Shown in pieces: positions 33,477 to 42,310 of a stretch of DNA of 64,000 nucleotides. Position 1 is the stretch's first letter; each line of letters opens with the position of its first letter. The stretch is from Ruegeria sp. ANG-S4 (GTDB taxonomy: Bacteria > Pseudomonadota > Alphaproteobacteria > Rhodobacterales > Rhodobacteraceae), in the NCBI RefSeq assembly GCF_000814005.1, contig NZ_JWLK01000005.1, positions 248,001 to 312,000 of the forward strand, in the 5' to 3' direction. The notes below the pieces were generated by a model. That model was not told where the DNA came from and did not search any database. It was given only the letters and a program-made list of their open reading frames with translations. A program made the position numbers and the translations under genes.

Positions 33477-34187
33477 TCACCTGTTGGCGCGGGCCATCAA
33501 CGGCTGACGTTGCTGGCCCGATGCATCGAAATTGTCGGGCGATAACCAGGTTTCGAACGCCGTTCGAATACCGGGCCACTCGGTGTCGAGAATCGAGTAC
33601 CAAGCGGTATCCCGATTGCGGCCTTTGTAGTGGGTCGCCTGACGGAAGATCCCCTCAAAGGTGAAACCCAACCGCTCAGCCGCGCGGCACGATGGAGCGT
33701 TCAGGGAATCGCACTTCCATTCGTAGCGACGATATCCCAATTCATCGAACACGCGGCGCATCATCAGGTACATGACCTCGGTGGATTTTGGCTTGCGTTG
33801 CAAGAGCGGCGAAAAGTGAATGTGGCCCACTTCGATCGCGCCGGCAGCGGGCTCGATCCTGAGGTAGGATGCCATCCCGATCGGTATGCCATCTTGGTCC
33901 AGCACCGTGTGAAACATCGGGTCCGCATCGCTGCAATTGGTCTGCGCCCATTCGACAAAATCAGCCTCGGTCTGAAACGGGCCATACGGTAAATAGGTCC
34001 AGTTCCGTCCATCGGCATCCTTGGCAAACGCCCGGTAAAGACCGGGCGCATGTCTGTTCACATCAAGGGGCACGACCGAACAATACTGACCTACCATCGG
34101 CGTATAGGGCGGGGTCGGGCGCGGAAACGTGCCCTTGACCGGCTTGCCGATGGGTTGGCCCAGTTCATTTGTGTCGTGTCCGGCCAT
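33477..34187 (-). CDS. GNAT-family N-acetyltransferase (RimJ/RimL-like)
   Basis: A 236-residue acetyltransferase. The GNAT core is visible from GLYRAFAKDADGRNWTYLPYGP through IEVGHIHFSPLLQRKPKSTEVMYLMMRRVFDELGYRRYEWKC (in successive strands) to the C-terminal NAPSCRAAERLGFTFEGIFR of the RimL group, which acetylates protein N-termini or small amines. The acyl-CoA pyrophosphate loop is diverged (QRKPKST). It sits 4 nt downstream of metY on the same strand and may be its cotranscribed partner. Substrate unknown. Confidence 0.85.
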   Translation of the reverse strand: MAGHDTNELGQPIGKPVKGTFPRPTPPYTPMVGQYCSVVPLDVNRHAPGLYRAFAKDADGRNWTYLPYGPFQTEADFVEWAQTNCSDADPMFHTVLDQDGIPIGMASYLRIEPAAGAIEVGHIHFSPLLQRKPKSTEVMYLMMRRVFDELGYRRYEWKCDSLNAPSCRAAERLGFTFEGIFRQATHYKGRNRDTAWYSILDTEWPGIRTAFETWLSPDNFDASGQQRQPLMARANR

Positions 34188-34191
34188 GGTT

Positions 34192-35484
34192 TTACGCGCT
34201 GGCCTTGGACAGGGCTTGATCCAAATCCGCGATCAGGTCGTCCGCGTCCTCGATACCGATGGATACGCGCACCACGTTCGGGCCTGCGCCCGCGGCTTCT
34301 TGTTGTTCCGGCGTCAGTTGGCGGTGTGTCGTCGAAGCCGAGTGGATGATCAGCGACCGCGCATCGCCGAGGTTTGCGACGTGGCTGAAGATCTCAAGCG
34401 CGTTCACCAACTTGATACAGGCGTCATAGCCACCCTTCACAGCAAAGGTGAACAGGGCACCTGCGCCGCGCGGATAGTTTTTCTGCACACGGTCGTAGTA
34501 GGGCGAGGAGGGCAGCCCGGCATAGGTCACGTACTCAACGCGATCATCGTTTTCCAGCCATGCCGCAAGTTTCTGCGCGTTTTCAACATGGCGTTCCATC
34601 CGAAGGGACAGAGTTTCGATTCCCATCAACGTGTAATGCGCGGCTTGGGGGTTCATCGTCATGCCCAGATCACGCAAACCAATCGCGATTCCGTGGAACG
34701 TAAAGGCCAACGGGCCAAACGTTTCATGGAACTTCAACCCGTGATAAGCGGGCTCTGGTTGCGACAGGGACGGGAACTTGTCATTCGCCGACCAGTCGAA
34801 TTTGCCTGAATCCACGATGCAGCCGCCGGTTACGGTGCCGTTGCCGGTCAGGTATTTGGTTGTCGAATGCACGACCAGCGTCGCGCCGTGCTCGATCGGG
34901 CGGCACAGGAAAGGCGTCGCGGACGTGTTGTCGACAATCAGCGGAATGCCGGCCTCATCGGCCACGTCGGCCAATGCGCGAATGTCAGTGACATAGCCGC
35001 CCGGATTCGCGATGGATTCGCAGAACACGGCCCGTGTGTTTTCGTCAATCGCGGCCTTTACAGCTTCGAGATCGTCGGTATCCACGAACGTCGCCGACCA
35101 ACCGAAACGTTTGATCGTCTGGCTGAACTGCGTGACCGTGCCACCGTATAGACGGGTTGAGGCCACGACATTGCAGCCGGGTCCCATCAGCGGAAACAGC
35201 GCCATGATCTGTGCGGCGTGACCGGACGAGCAGCAAACAGCGCCAACGCCGCCTTCCAGCGTGGCGACGCGTTCCTGAAGAACCGCGACAGTCGGGTTCG
35301 TCAGGCGGGAATAAATGAACCCAACCTCTTGCAGGTTGAACAAAGCTGCCGCGTGATCGGCATCGCGAAACACATAAGCGGTGGTTTGATAAATGGGTGT
35401 CTGGCGCGCTCCGGTCGCCGGATCGGGGCGTGCGCCCGCGTGGATCTGCAGCGTATCGAAGCCGTATTGGGGACCGTCAGACAT
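34192..35484 (-). CDS. metY: O-acetylhomoserine aminocarboxypropyltransferase (sulfhydrylase)
   Basis: A 430-residue PLP-dependent Cys/Met-metabolism enzyme joining O-acetylhomoserine with sulfide or methanethiol. Motifs are the N-terminal FDTLQIHAGARPDPATGARQ region, the Ser-Arg loop YSRLTNPTV, and the PLP lysine in VVHSTTKYLTGNGTV. The start at 35484 follows an AGGAGAT ribosome-binding site; the longer frame to 35553 is rejected. It lies 71 nt after the glycosyltransferase-like gene. I looked there for a SAM-type riboswitch and saw none. Confidence 0.93.
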   Translation of the reverse strand: MSDGPQYGFDTLQIHAGARPDPATGARQTPIYQTTAYVFRDADHAAALFNLQEVGFIYSRLTNPTVAVLQERVATLEGGVGAVCCSSGHAAQIMALFPLMGPGCNVVASTRLYGGTVTQFSQTIKRFGWSATFVDTDDLEAVKAAIDENTRAVFCESIANPGGYVTDIRALADVADEAGIPLIVDNTSATPFLCRPIEHGATLVVHSTTKYLTGNGTVTGGCIVDSGKFDWSANDKFPSLSQPEPAYHGLKFHETFGPLAFTFHGIAIGLRDLGMTMNPQAAHYTLMGIETLSLRMERHVENAQKLAAWLENDDRVEYVTYAGLPSSPYYDRVQKNYPRGAGALFTFAVKGGYDACIKLVNALEIFSHVANLGDARSLIIHSASTTHRQLTPEQQEAAGAGPNVVRVSIGIEDADDLIADLDQALSKASA

Positions 35485-35555
35485 AGTGAAATCTCCTGTG
35501 GGAATCCTTGGTGCTGGATGTCTAGGGCATTGACCGCGCGCGCACAACGCCACTT

Positions 35556-36551
35556 TCAGCGCTGCCAGAGCCCCTTCGACTTGATCGCTTTGCGAATGGC
35601 CTGTTCGCGCTGGGGCAAGTTGTCACGATCAAACATGTCGCGGATTTTCCGACCCTTGCCCTGAAAAACCAGCTTTTTGATCGGATCGTAGGTCTTGAGC
35701 ACTTTTTTGATCTTGTTTGGTGCGCTCACCGTTTCCAACACGTCGATTACATGATCCGCTTCGCGGGCATAAAGCAGCGGGAAAAGGCGGTAGTGGCAAC
35801 TGACCGACCCGTCCAGAAACCCACGAGGCAGCGCGTCGCGCCCGCCGCCGAATGAATGAATGACCAAAGGCAAAGCGACCTGATCAAGCCACGGCTCCAG
35901 TTTTTGGCCCGTAAGCTCTGGGATTTCTTCGTCGCGAAGGACGCGTGCGAATTCCAGAAAACGCGCTCCGAAAAGGCGGGGACTCTTGTAGTAGAAGTAA
36001 CCCGCATTAAAATAGAGAAACCGCCGCCAATACCCATCGGGTTGGCTGGTATCCAGTGAGCTTTCGAAATCCAGGTCGAATCGATCATACAAGGCGCGCC
36101 AAATTGCTTCGTATCCGGGGCCATACAAAGTGGGCTTGGGCCATGTGCCTTCAACCTTCAACGAAGCGCCGGGCCGGTCAAAGTCAAAAGGTACGTCCGA
36201 CAGTTCACCTGTTATCAGTGTATCGCTGTCAAAAAAGACGAAAGGTTCGTTCTCTGGCAGGGCCAGTAACGCCTCTATCTTGTTGCCCTGTGGATAGTCC
36301 TCTCCGAAGACGTGGTTGTCGAAGCGCACGATCTCGGCCCCCAGATGTTCGAGCGCCTTCAGAACGTCCGGATTTTGTATGCCGGGATCGGTGTTCCAGT
36401 GTTGCCCTGCCTGTGGCACAGCCACGATCAGGCGTCCGGAAAACGATGGCGACGAGTGGCGCAGGGATGCGGCGAACAGGACGGCTTCGTATTGAATGCG
36501 GTTGTTTTGTCCGATGACGACGACGTTGAACTTTGGAAGGTTCGCCTGCAT
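35556..36551 (-). CDS. Glycosyltransferase-like protein of unknown specificity
   Basis: A 331-residue soluble protein with a GT-A-like core: an N-terminal beta-strand (FNVVVIGQNNRIQYEAVLF), a DSD motif for metal/nucleotide-sugar binding (FVFFDSDTLITGEL), and the downstream YFNAGYFYYKSPRLFG segment resembling glycosyltransferases that inspect nucleotide-sugar acceptors. A basic C-terminal helix (KIKKVLKTYDPIKKLVFQGKGRKIRDM) follows. I use the ATG at 36551 because the longer frame is non-conserved in composition. It is the gene before metY on the minus strand. No surface-polysaccharide cluster surrounds it, so the product cannot be named. Confidence 0.7.
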   Translation of the reverse strand: MQANLPKFNVVVIGQNNRIQYEAVLFAASLRHSSPSFSGRLIVAVPQAGQHWNTDPGIQNPDVLKALEHLGAEIVRFDNHVFGEDYPQGNKIEALLALPENEPFVFFDSDTLITGELSDVPFDFDRPGASLKVEGTWPKPTLYGPGYEAIWRALYDRFDLDFESSLDTSQPDGYWRRFLYFNAGYFYYKSPRLFGARFLEFARVLRDEEIPELTGQKLEPWLDQVALPLVIHSFGGGRDALPRGFLDGSVSCHYRLFPLLYAREADHVIDVLETVSAPNKIKKVLKTYDPIKKLVFQGKGRKIRDMFDRDNLPQREQAIRKAIKSKGLWQR

Positions 36552-36703
36552 TAATGCGCTTTCTGGTTGTGGCCTTTGTCGCGGGCCCGCTGATCCGGGA
36601 TTACATGAACCGGGATGAAGGGTCAAAACCAGATGTTCGCGCCGGTTTGAATTTCGCAAGCCGCGCGCCATGTTGTGTGCAACGACAAGACAGGAGATCT
36701 CAG

Positions 36704-37336
36704 ATGCGGATCAATGCAGATTTCAGCAAGCGCGCCGCTGTCCATTTTGAGGATACCGAGTGGGTTGCGTCTCCGTCAGCCGGGGTCGAACGCAAGATGT
36801 TGGACCGGATCGGGGACGAGGTTGCCCGCGCCACCACCATTGTTCGGTTTGCTCCGGGCAGCGCATTTGCTGCGCATACACATGATGGTGGTGAAGAGTA
36901 TCTGGTTTTGGATGGCGTCTTTCAGGACGAGACCGGAGATTTCCCAGTTGGCAGCTATGTGCGCAACCCGCCAACCACGTCGCATACGCCGTCCGCCAGC
37001 GAGGGCGCCACAATTCTGGTCAAGCTGCACCAGTTTGATCCAGCCGACCGCACCGAGATACGCCGGTCGATTAACGACACGGGCAATGTGAAACTCTTTC
37101 AGGATGCACACGAGGATGTGCAGGTGCAGGATTGGCCCGCCGGAGAGGTCATCCCATTGGATGCGACCAAGGGGCTTGAGGTGTTTGTCGTCGACGGAAG
37201 TTTTGCGGAATCGGGGGAAGACTTCTTGGCCTGGGACTGGCTTCGCTTGCCGCCTGGCACACACTCCGAAGCCATTGTCGGCGAGGGCGGGGCGCGGGTT
37301 TGGATGAAATCCGGGCATCTCGGCGGACTGGTTTGA
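36704..37336 (+). CDS. Double cupin protein (ChrR-like cupin)
   Basis: A 210-residue protein of two cupin barrels. The first has the metal-ligand pattern HTHDGGEEYLVLDGVF with a later Gly-Ser-Tyr-Val strand; the second (KGLEVFVVDGSFAESGEDFLAWDWLRLPPGTHSEA) lacks most histidine ligands. This matches the C-terminal domain of ChrR anti-sigma factors, but the zinc-binding N-terminal anti-sigma domain is missing. It could be a stand-alone metalloenzyme or sensor. An AGGAGAT sequence precedes the ATG at 36704. The preT operon starts 160 nt downstream. Confidence 0.8.
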   Translation: MRINADFSKRAAVHFEDTEWVASPSAGVERKMLDRIGDEVARATTIVRFAPGSAFAAHTHDGGEEYLVLDGVFQDETGDFPVGSYVRNPPTTSHTPSASEGATILVKLHQFDPADRTEIRRSINDTGNVKLFQDAHEDVQVQDWPAGEVIPLDATKGLEVFVVDGSFAESGEDFLAWDWLRLPPGTHSEAIVGEGGARVWMKSGHLGGLV

Positions 37337-37405
37337 TCCACCGTTAGCCTGAAAATCAGGCAAAACTCTGACAAATCCGGGATGTGCCGCCCGGATTTGT
37401 CATTT

Positions 37406-37440
37406 TTTGACCAATTGGCAAATTTTACCAATTGATAAAA
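37406..37440. promoter_or_regulatory. Two tandem RutR-type operator-like sites upstream of preT
   Basis: Site 1 (37406-37423) reads TTTGACCA-AT-TGGCAAAT and site 2 (37423-37440) reads TTTTACCA-AT-TGATAAAA. Both fit the RutR consensus TTGACCAnnTGGTCAA with a few mismatches, share one base, and have centres 17 bp apart. The preT ATG is 57 nt downstream. Confidence 0.7.
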
Positions 37441-37496
37441 AATTTCATTGTGGCAAGCTGACCTGCATAACATTCATATCTACAGGGAGTAGAGTG

Positions 37497-38831
37497 ATGG
37501 CACAGGGCCAGATGGCACCCGGGATCGTCTCCGGGCGGCTTTCCAGCGATGAGCTGACCTCGAATTTCACCGATCTTCATCCGCCATTGGCCCCGCATGA
37601 GGCCGCCGTGGCTGCAGATCGATGCTATTTCTGTTATGACGCGCCATGCGTGACCGCCTGTCCGACGGATATCGATATTCCGCTGTTCATCCGCCAGATT
37701 CAGGCCGGACAACCGCAGTCGGCGGGGCGCACCATTCTTGAACAGAACATTCTGGGCGGCATGTGCGCGCGCGTCTGTCCGACCGAGACCTTGTGCGAAG
37801 AAGCCTGCGTTCGTGAGGCCGCCGAAGGCAAGCCGGTGGAGATCGGGCGATTGCAGCGATTTGCTACGGATGACGTGATGGCCTCGGGCGTGCATCCGTT
37901 CGAACGCGCGGCCCCAACTGGAAAGACGATTGCCGTCGTTGGGGCAGGTCCCGCCGGACTGGCTTGTGCGCATCGGTTGGCGATGCTTGGTCATGATGTT
38001 GTGATCCACGAATCCAAACCCAAACCCGGCGGTTTGAACGAATACGGAATCGCGGCTTACAAATCGACCAACGACTTTGCGCAGGCCGAGGTCGACTGGC
38101 TGCTGAAAATCGGTGGCATTGCGATTGAAACAGGTTCGGTTCTGGGTGAAACGATCTCGCTGGATGGGCTGGTCGAGAACTATGATGCCGTTTTCCTGTC
38201 CATCGGTCTGGCGGGGGTGAACGCGTTGCGCACGCCGGGGGCCGACAAGGACGGTGTGCGAAACGCTGTGGACTTTATCTCGGACGTGCGGCAGGCGAGC
38301 GACCTTGCACATCTGCCGGTCGGGCGGAACGTCGTCGTGATCGGCGGCGGCATGACGGCCGTGGATGCCGCAGTGAAATCCAAGCTGTTGGGCGCCGAGC
38401 ATGTGACCATCGCCTATCGCCGCGACCGCGATGCGATGGGGGCCAGCCGGTACGAGCAGGATCTGGCAGCCTCGCACGGGGTCCGCATCATGACGAACGT
38501 TCAGCCTGTTGCCGTGCATGGAAACGGTTCATCCGCCGAGATTGAGTTGGAGTACACCTCCAGCACAGGTGGCACCCTGACCGGGACTGGGGAAACGATC
38601 CGCCTGCCCGCTGATCAGGTGTTGAAAGCGATCGGGCAGCAACTGGATGGTGCGCCGGATGGCCTGACCCTTGAAGGCAACAAGATCGCGGTAACCGGCG
38701 CGGGACGTACATCACTGCAAAGCGTCTGGGCTGGTGGTGATTGCGCGGCAGGCGGTGACGACCTGACAGTGACGGCAGTTGCCGAGGGGCGGGACGCCGC
38801 AATGGACATCCACGCAACGCTGGTTTCGTGA
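37497..38831 (+). CDS. preT: Dihydropyrimidine dehydrogenase NAD(P)H/FAD subunit (PreT/PydX)
   Basis: A 444-residue flavoprotein of the GltD-like family. An N-terminal iron-sulfur domain with cysteines in CYFCYDAPCVTACPTDIDI and ARVCPTETLCEEAC passes electrons, followed by two Rossmann folds (VVGAGPAGLACAHRLAMLG and VVIGGGMTAVDAAVKSKLLG). It should take electrons from NAD(P)H and deliver them to the PreA subunit, which reduces uracil and thymine in the first step of reductive pyrimidine degradation. The start at 37497 follows a GGGAG sequence and RutR-like sites. A methyltransferase gene lies between it and preA. Confidence 0.92.
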   Translation: MAQGQMAPGIVSGRLSSDELTSNFTDLHPPLAPHEAAVAADRCYFCYDAPCVTACPTDIDIPLFIRQIQAGQPQSAGRTILEQNILGGMCARVCPTETLCEEACVREAAEGKPVEIGRLQRFATDDVMASGVHPFERAAPTGKTIAVVGAGPAGLACAHRLAMLGHDVVIHESKPKPGGLNEYGIAAYKSTNDFAQAEVDWLLKIGGIAIETGSVLGETISLDGLVENYDAVFLSIGLAGVNALRTPGADKDGVRNAVDFISDVRQASDLAHLPVGRNVVVIGGGMTAVDAAVKSKLLGAEHVTIAYRRDRDAMGASRYEQDLAASHGVRIMTNVQPVAVHGNGSSAEIELEYTSSTGGTLTGTGETIRLPADQVLKAIGQQLDGAPDGLTLEGNKIAVTGAGRTSLQSVWAGGDCAAGGDDLTVTAVAEGRDAAMDIHATLVS

Positions 38832-38875
38832 TAGGGTAAGGCACTCAACCCACATTGTGTTGCCGAGGTATCGCC

Positions 38876-39712
38876 ATGTCTCAGATCGAAAAAGCCGTCG
38901 CCCGTCACTATACGACCGGGGCATTGACTGACAGGGTACGCGATGCCCTGATCGCCAGCGGTGTCGACCCCGACGCGGCCACTGTTGCCGATCTGAAGGC
39001 GGGTGATGAGTTCCACACCGGGGGGGTGGCGGCGACCGACAACCTGTTCAACCAGTTGTCACCAACCCATGCGACCCGCGTGCTGGATATCGGATGCGGG
39101 ATTGGCGGCACCTCGCGCTATGTGGCTGACCGTTATGACTCGACCGTGACCGGGGTCGACCTGACGCCGGAATTTGTCGAAACGGCAAAAGCGCTTAGCG
39201 ATCTGGTCGGGCTGTCACACAAGGTCGATTTTGTGGAGGGCAGCGCGCTGGATATGCCCCTGGACGATGCCGGGTTTGATCTGGCCATCATGTTGCATGT
39301 CGGCATGAACATCGAAGACAAGGCGGGTCTCTTCGCCGAAGTCTCTCGGGTTCTGGCGACCGGCGGGACCTTTGCGCTGTTCGACGTGATGGGTGGGCCC
39401 ACGGCTGAACCGCTTGCGTTCCCGTTGCCGTGGTCGACGCTGCCCGAAACGTCTTTCGTACACGCACCAGAGGTTTACAAGGAAGCCGCCGAAGCGGCAG
39501 GTCTGACCTTGGAAACGGAAAACGACCGCACCGATTTTGCGCTGGCTTTCTTCGAGGAAGTCTTTGCGAAGGTGGCCAAGGACGGACCTGCGCCCTTGGG
39601 AATTCACCTGATGATGGGCGAAACCGCGCCCGAGAAATTCCAGAACTACGTCGCAAATCTAGAGGCCGGGCGCATTCGTCCGACCGAGATGATATTCAAG
39701 AAAACCGGCTGA
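38876..39712 (+). CDS. Class I SAM-dependent methyltransferase in the pyrimidine operon
   Basis: A 278-residue methyltransferase, with SAM-binding motif I VLDIGCGIGGTSRYVA and a downstream acidic motif II around VTGVDLTPEFVE. The last third resembles small-molecule methyltransferases of the UbiE/SAM_MT group, with no DNA- or RNA-binding domain. It lies between preT (44 nt before) and preA (17 nt after), all on the same strand, so it is part of the operon. Methylation is not a known step of reductive pyrimidine degradation; its substrate is unknown. The start at 38876 is the ATG that opens the family N-terminus (SQIEKAVARHY). Confidence 0.85.
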   Translation: MSQIEKAVARHYTTGALTDRVRDALIASGVDPDAATVADLKAGDEFHTGGVAATDNLFNQLSPTHATRVLDIGCGIGGTSRYVADRYDSTVTGVDLTPEFVETAKALSDLVGLSHKVDFVEGSALDMPLDDAGFDLAIMLHVGMNIEDKAGLFAEVSRVLATGGTFALFDVMGGPTAEPLAFPLPWSTLPETSFVHAPEVYKEAAEAAGLTLETENDRTDFALAFFEEVFAKVAKDGPAPLGIHLMMGETAPEKFQNYVANLEAGRIRPTEMIFKKTG

Positions 39713-39729
39713 GCCGGTGAGGAGGACCC

Positions 39730-41034
39730 ATGGCCGACCTGACAACAGATTTTCTGGGGATTTCCAGCCCGAACCCGTATTGGCTGGCCTCGGCCCCGCC
39801 TACGGACAAGGAATACAACGTTCGCCGCGCGTTCGAGGCCGGTTGGGGCGGTGTGGTCTGGAAAACGCTAGGCGAGGATGGCCCTCCGGTCGTGAATGTG
39901 AACGGGCCGCGTTACGGGGCCATCTACGGTGCCGACCGCAGGTTGTTGGGACTCAACAATATCGAGCTGATCACAGATCGCCCGCTTGAGGTGAATCTGG
40001 AAGAAATGGCGCGCGTGAAAGCGGATTACCCGGATCGTGCGCTGATCGCCTCGTTGATGGTGCCCTGCGAAGAAGGCGCGTGGAAAGCCATTCTGCCGCG
40101 CGTGGCCGAGACGGGTGCGGACGGGATCGAACTGAATTTCGGCTGCCCGCATGGCATGAGCGAACGGGGCATGGGCTCGGCCGTGGGGCAGGTGCCCGAG
40201 TATATCGAGATGGTCACGCGGTGGTGCAAAAAGCACTATGACCGCCCCGTCATCGTAAAGCTGACGCCCAACATCACGGATATCCGCAAACCGGCGGAGG
40301 CGGCAAAAAACGGTGGCGCGGATGCGGTGTCGCTGATCAACACGATCAACTCGATCACCAGCGTCAATCTGGATACGTTCAGCCCCGAGCCCTCGATTGA
40401 TGGCAAAGGCAGCCATGGCGGTTACTGCGGTCCGGCTGTGAAACCGATCGCCCTGTCGATGGTGTCCGAGATTGCCCGCGCCGAAGCCACGCATGGCTTG
40501 CCGATCTCCGGCATTGGCGGCGTGACGACCTGGCGCGATGCGGCAGAGTTCATGTCGCTTGGGTGTGGCACGGTTCAGGTTTGCACCGCCGCCATGACCT
40601 ATGGCTTCAAGATCATTGATGAATTGACGGCGGGCTTGTCCGAATGGATGGACGAGAAGGGTTACACAAGCGTCTCGCAAATCGTTGGGCGCGCCGTGCC
40701 GAATGTCACTGATTGGCAGTATCTGAACCTCAACTATGTGGCCAAAGCCAAGATCGATCAGGATCAGTGCATCAAGTGTGGGCGCTGCTATGCGGCCTGC
40801 GAAGATACCAGCCATCAGGCAATTTCGATGTCACCGGATCGGGTGTTCGAGGTTGTCGACGAAGAATGCGTGGCCTGCAATCTGTGCGTTGACGTTTGCC
40901 CGGTCGAAAGCTGTATCTCGATGGTGCCGATGGAAGCGGGTGAGGTTGATCCGCGCACCGGCAAGGTTGTCGAGCCGGAATATGCCAACTGGACCACGCA
41001 TCCGAATAATCCGATGGCCAAGGCTGCAGAGTAG
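39730..41034 (+). CDS. preA: Dihydropyrimidine dehydrogenase catalytic subunit (PreA/PydA)
   Basis: A 434-residue enzyme reducing uracil and thymine to their 5,6-dihydro forms. Residues 1-320 are the FMN-binding TIM barrel (PNPYWLASAPPTDKEYNVRR, the NFGCPHGMSERGMGSAVGQ active-site region with catalytic Cys, and VKLTPNITDI). Residues about 343-395 form two [4Fe-4S] clusters (CIKCGRCYAACEDT and CVACNLCVDVCPVESC). It pairs with PreT for electrons. A GGAGG ribosome-binding site (GAGGAGGACCC) precedes the ATG. Part of the RutR-associated operon beginning at preT. Confidence 0.95.
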   Translation: MADLTTDFLGISSPNPYWLASAPPTDKEYNVRRAFEAGWGGVVWKTLGEDGPPVVNVNGPRYGAIYGADRRLLGLNNIELITDRPLEVNLEEMARVKADYPDRALIASLMVPCEEGAWKAILPRVAETGADGIELNFGCPHGMSERGMGSAVGQVPEYIEMVTRWCKKHYDRPVIVKLTPNITDIRKPAEAAKNGGADAVSLINTINSITSVNLDTFSPEPSIDGKGSHGGYCGPAVKPIALSMVSEIARAEATHGLPISGIGGVTTWRDAAEFMSLGCGTVQVCTAAMTYGFKIIDELTAGLSEWMDEKGYTSVSQIVGRAVPNVTDWQYLNLNYVAKAKIDQDQCIKCGRCYAACEDTSHQAISMSPDRVFEVVDEECVACNLCVDVCPVESCISMVPMEAGEVDPRTGKVVEPEYANWTTHPNNPMAKAAE

Positions 41035-41107
41035 GGAAAACTGGTATACCTGAACTTCTGGCGCGGCGTTACACTGCGGCTGACAGACATGATCAAAGGA
41101 GAGTGTC

Positions 41108-41587
41108 ATGCCAGCGTCACCGCCGGGCCGGAATAAGGGTGGCAACCGGGTCTCCAAACTGGATCGGGATCAGTCGAAAAAGAACGTCGCTTTGTCCAAG
41201 GCAAAGCAACGGGACGCGATGGCCGCCAAGAACTTTGTGCAGCATCAAAAGCAGATCAAGAAAGATCGCGACAACATTGAAAAGTTGAAAAAATCCATTG
41301 ATGGCATGCTGGCGAAGCTAAAGCAGGACCGGACCCTGGATCGTCAATTCCTGGGGCAAGTCATCAAGAAGGTCAAAGCGCTTCAGAATTTTGATCAGTA
41401 TGTGAAAGCCTCGGAAAAACAGCATTCGGCGGGAGTTCAACAGCCCAAGATGTACACGGCCATTGTCAAAGATGCCGGTAAGGTGCCCAAGATAAACACG
41501 GTCAAAACAATGGGTGATTTCACGATACTGCTGGCGATGGCGATCGTCATTCTGAACCGGATCTTGGCCCTGAAGCCGTCCAAATAG
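41108..41587 (+). CDS. Basic coiled-coil protein with C-terminal membrane anchor
   Basis: A 159-residue protein of unknown family. It is lysine-rich, with two long predicted helices likely to form a coiled coil (AAKNFVQHQKQIKKDRDNIEK and DRQFLGQVIKKVKALQNF), and a single C-terminal transmembrane helix (FTILLAMAIVILNRILAL) followed by a short basic end. There is no signal peptide, so it is probably tail-anchored in the inner membrane with the coiled coil in the cytoplasm. An AAGGAGAG ribosome-binding site precedes the ATG. It lies between preA and the convergent rutR-like gene. A role in pyrimidine use is only suggested by position. Confidence 0.6.
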   Translation: MPASPPGRNKGGNRVSKLDRDQSKKNVALSKAKQRDAMAAKNFVQHQKQIKKDRDNIEKLKKSIDGMLAKLKQDRTLDRQFLGQVIKKVKALQNFDQYVKASEKQHSAGVQQPKMYTAIVKDAGKVPKINTVKTMGDFTILLAMAIVILNRILALKPSK

Positions 41588-41596
41588 CTTTTGGAA

Positions 41597-42205
41597 TTAG
41601 GGTGTAAGCAGCTTTCGATACAGCGTGTCGATAAACGGTTCCGCGCCCTCGAACGGGTCCTCGTCGCCCAGTATCGCGCGGACCTGAACGTCAAAATCCG
41701 CATAATGCTGGGTCAGTGCCCAGATCGAAAAGATCAGATGGTGGGGGTGAAGCCGTGCAATTTTGCCTTCGTCCATCCAGCGGGTCAGAATCTTCGTCTT
41801 TTCGTTCACAAGGGTCTTGAGGTCATGTGACAGCGCCTCGTGAATTCGCGGCGCACCCTGGACCAGTTCGTTGGCAAACAACCGGCTTTCGCGCGGCAAC
41901 TCGCGGCTCATCTGTAGTTTGCGATGAATATAGGACAGAATCTCGTGCATCGGGTCTCCGTCCGCATCGAGGTCGTGAAGCGGAGCCAGCCATGTGTCCA
42001 GCAATCCAGACAAAAGCGCGGTGTGGATCGCCTCTTTCGACGGGAAATAGTAAAGCAGGTTCGGTTTGCTGAGCCCGGCTTCGGCGGCGATCTGATCGAC
42101 GGTTGCACCGCGGAACCCGTGCGCCGAAAAGACGTTCAATGCGGCCTCAAGAATCGCGGCGCGATTCTTCTTTTGTATGCGGGTTGGTGCGCGGTCTTTG
42201 GGCAT
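41597..42205 (-). CDS. rutR: TetR-family repressor, RutR-like
   Basis: A 202-residue TetR-family regulator. The N-terminal helix-turn-helix (RAAILEAALNVFSAHGFRGATVDQIAAEAGLSKPNLLYYFPSKEAI in consecutive blocks) matches RutR and its homologues, including LLYYFPSKEA. The C-terminal ligand domain has the RutR-type ANELVQGAPRIHEAL and IFSIWALTQHYADF segments. RutR of E. coli represses pyrimidine degradation and is released by uracil or thymine. Here the gene is divergent from the beta-ureidopropionase-like gene with a perfect TTTGACCA palindrome in the shared region, supporting the assignment and autoregulation. Confidence 0.85.
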   Translation of the reverse strand: MPKDRAPTRIQKKNRAAILEAALNVFSAHGFRGATVDQIAAEAGLSKPNLLYYFPSKEAIHTALLSGLLDTWLAPLHDLDADGDPMHEILSYIHRKLQMSRELPRESRLFANELVQGAPRIHEALSHDLKTLVNEKTKILTRWMDEGKIARLHPHHLIFSIWALTQHYADFDVQVRAILGDEDPFEGAEPFIDTLYRKLLTP

Positions 42206-42310
42206 GTTTCCAACGTGTCAGTTTTTGCGCCAAGTTGGCGCGAAACTTGCCGAAAAAACCGGCTGTGTCGCGCAATTTCTTGACTGATGTCGAACCCGTG
42301 ATAGCGTGAG

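Noticed and set aside
35485..35555. Possible SAM riboswitch in the gap before metY
   Set aside because: The gap is only 71 nt and shows no SAM-II, SAM-V or SAM/SAH-type core. It looks like a simple ribosome-binding region.
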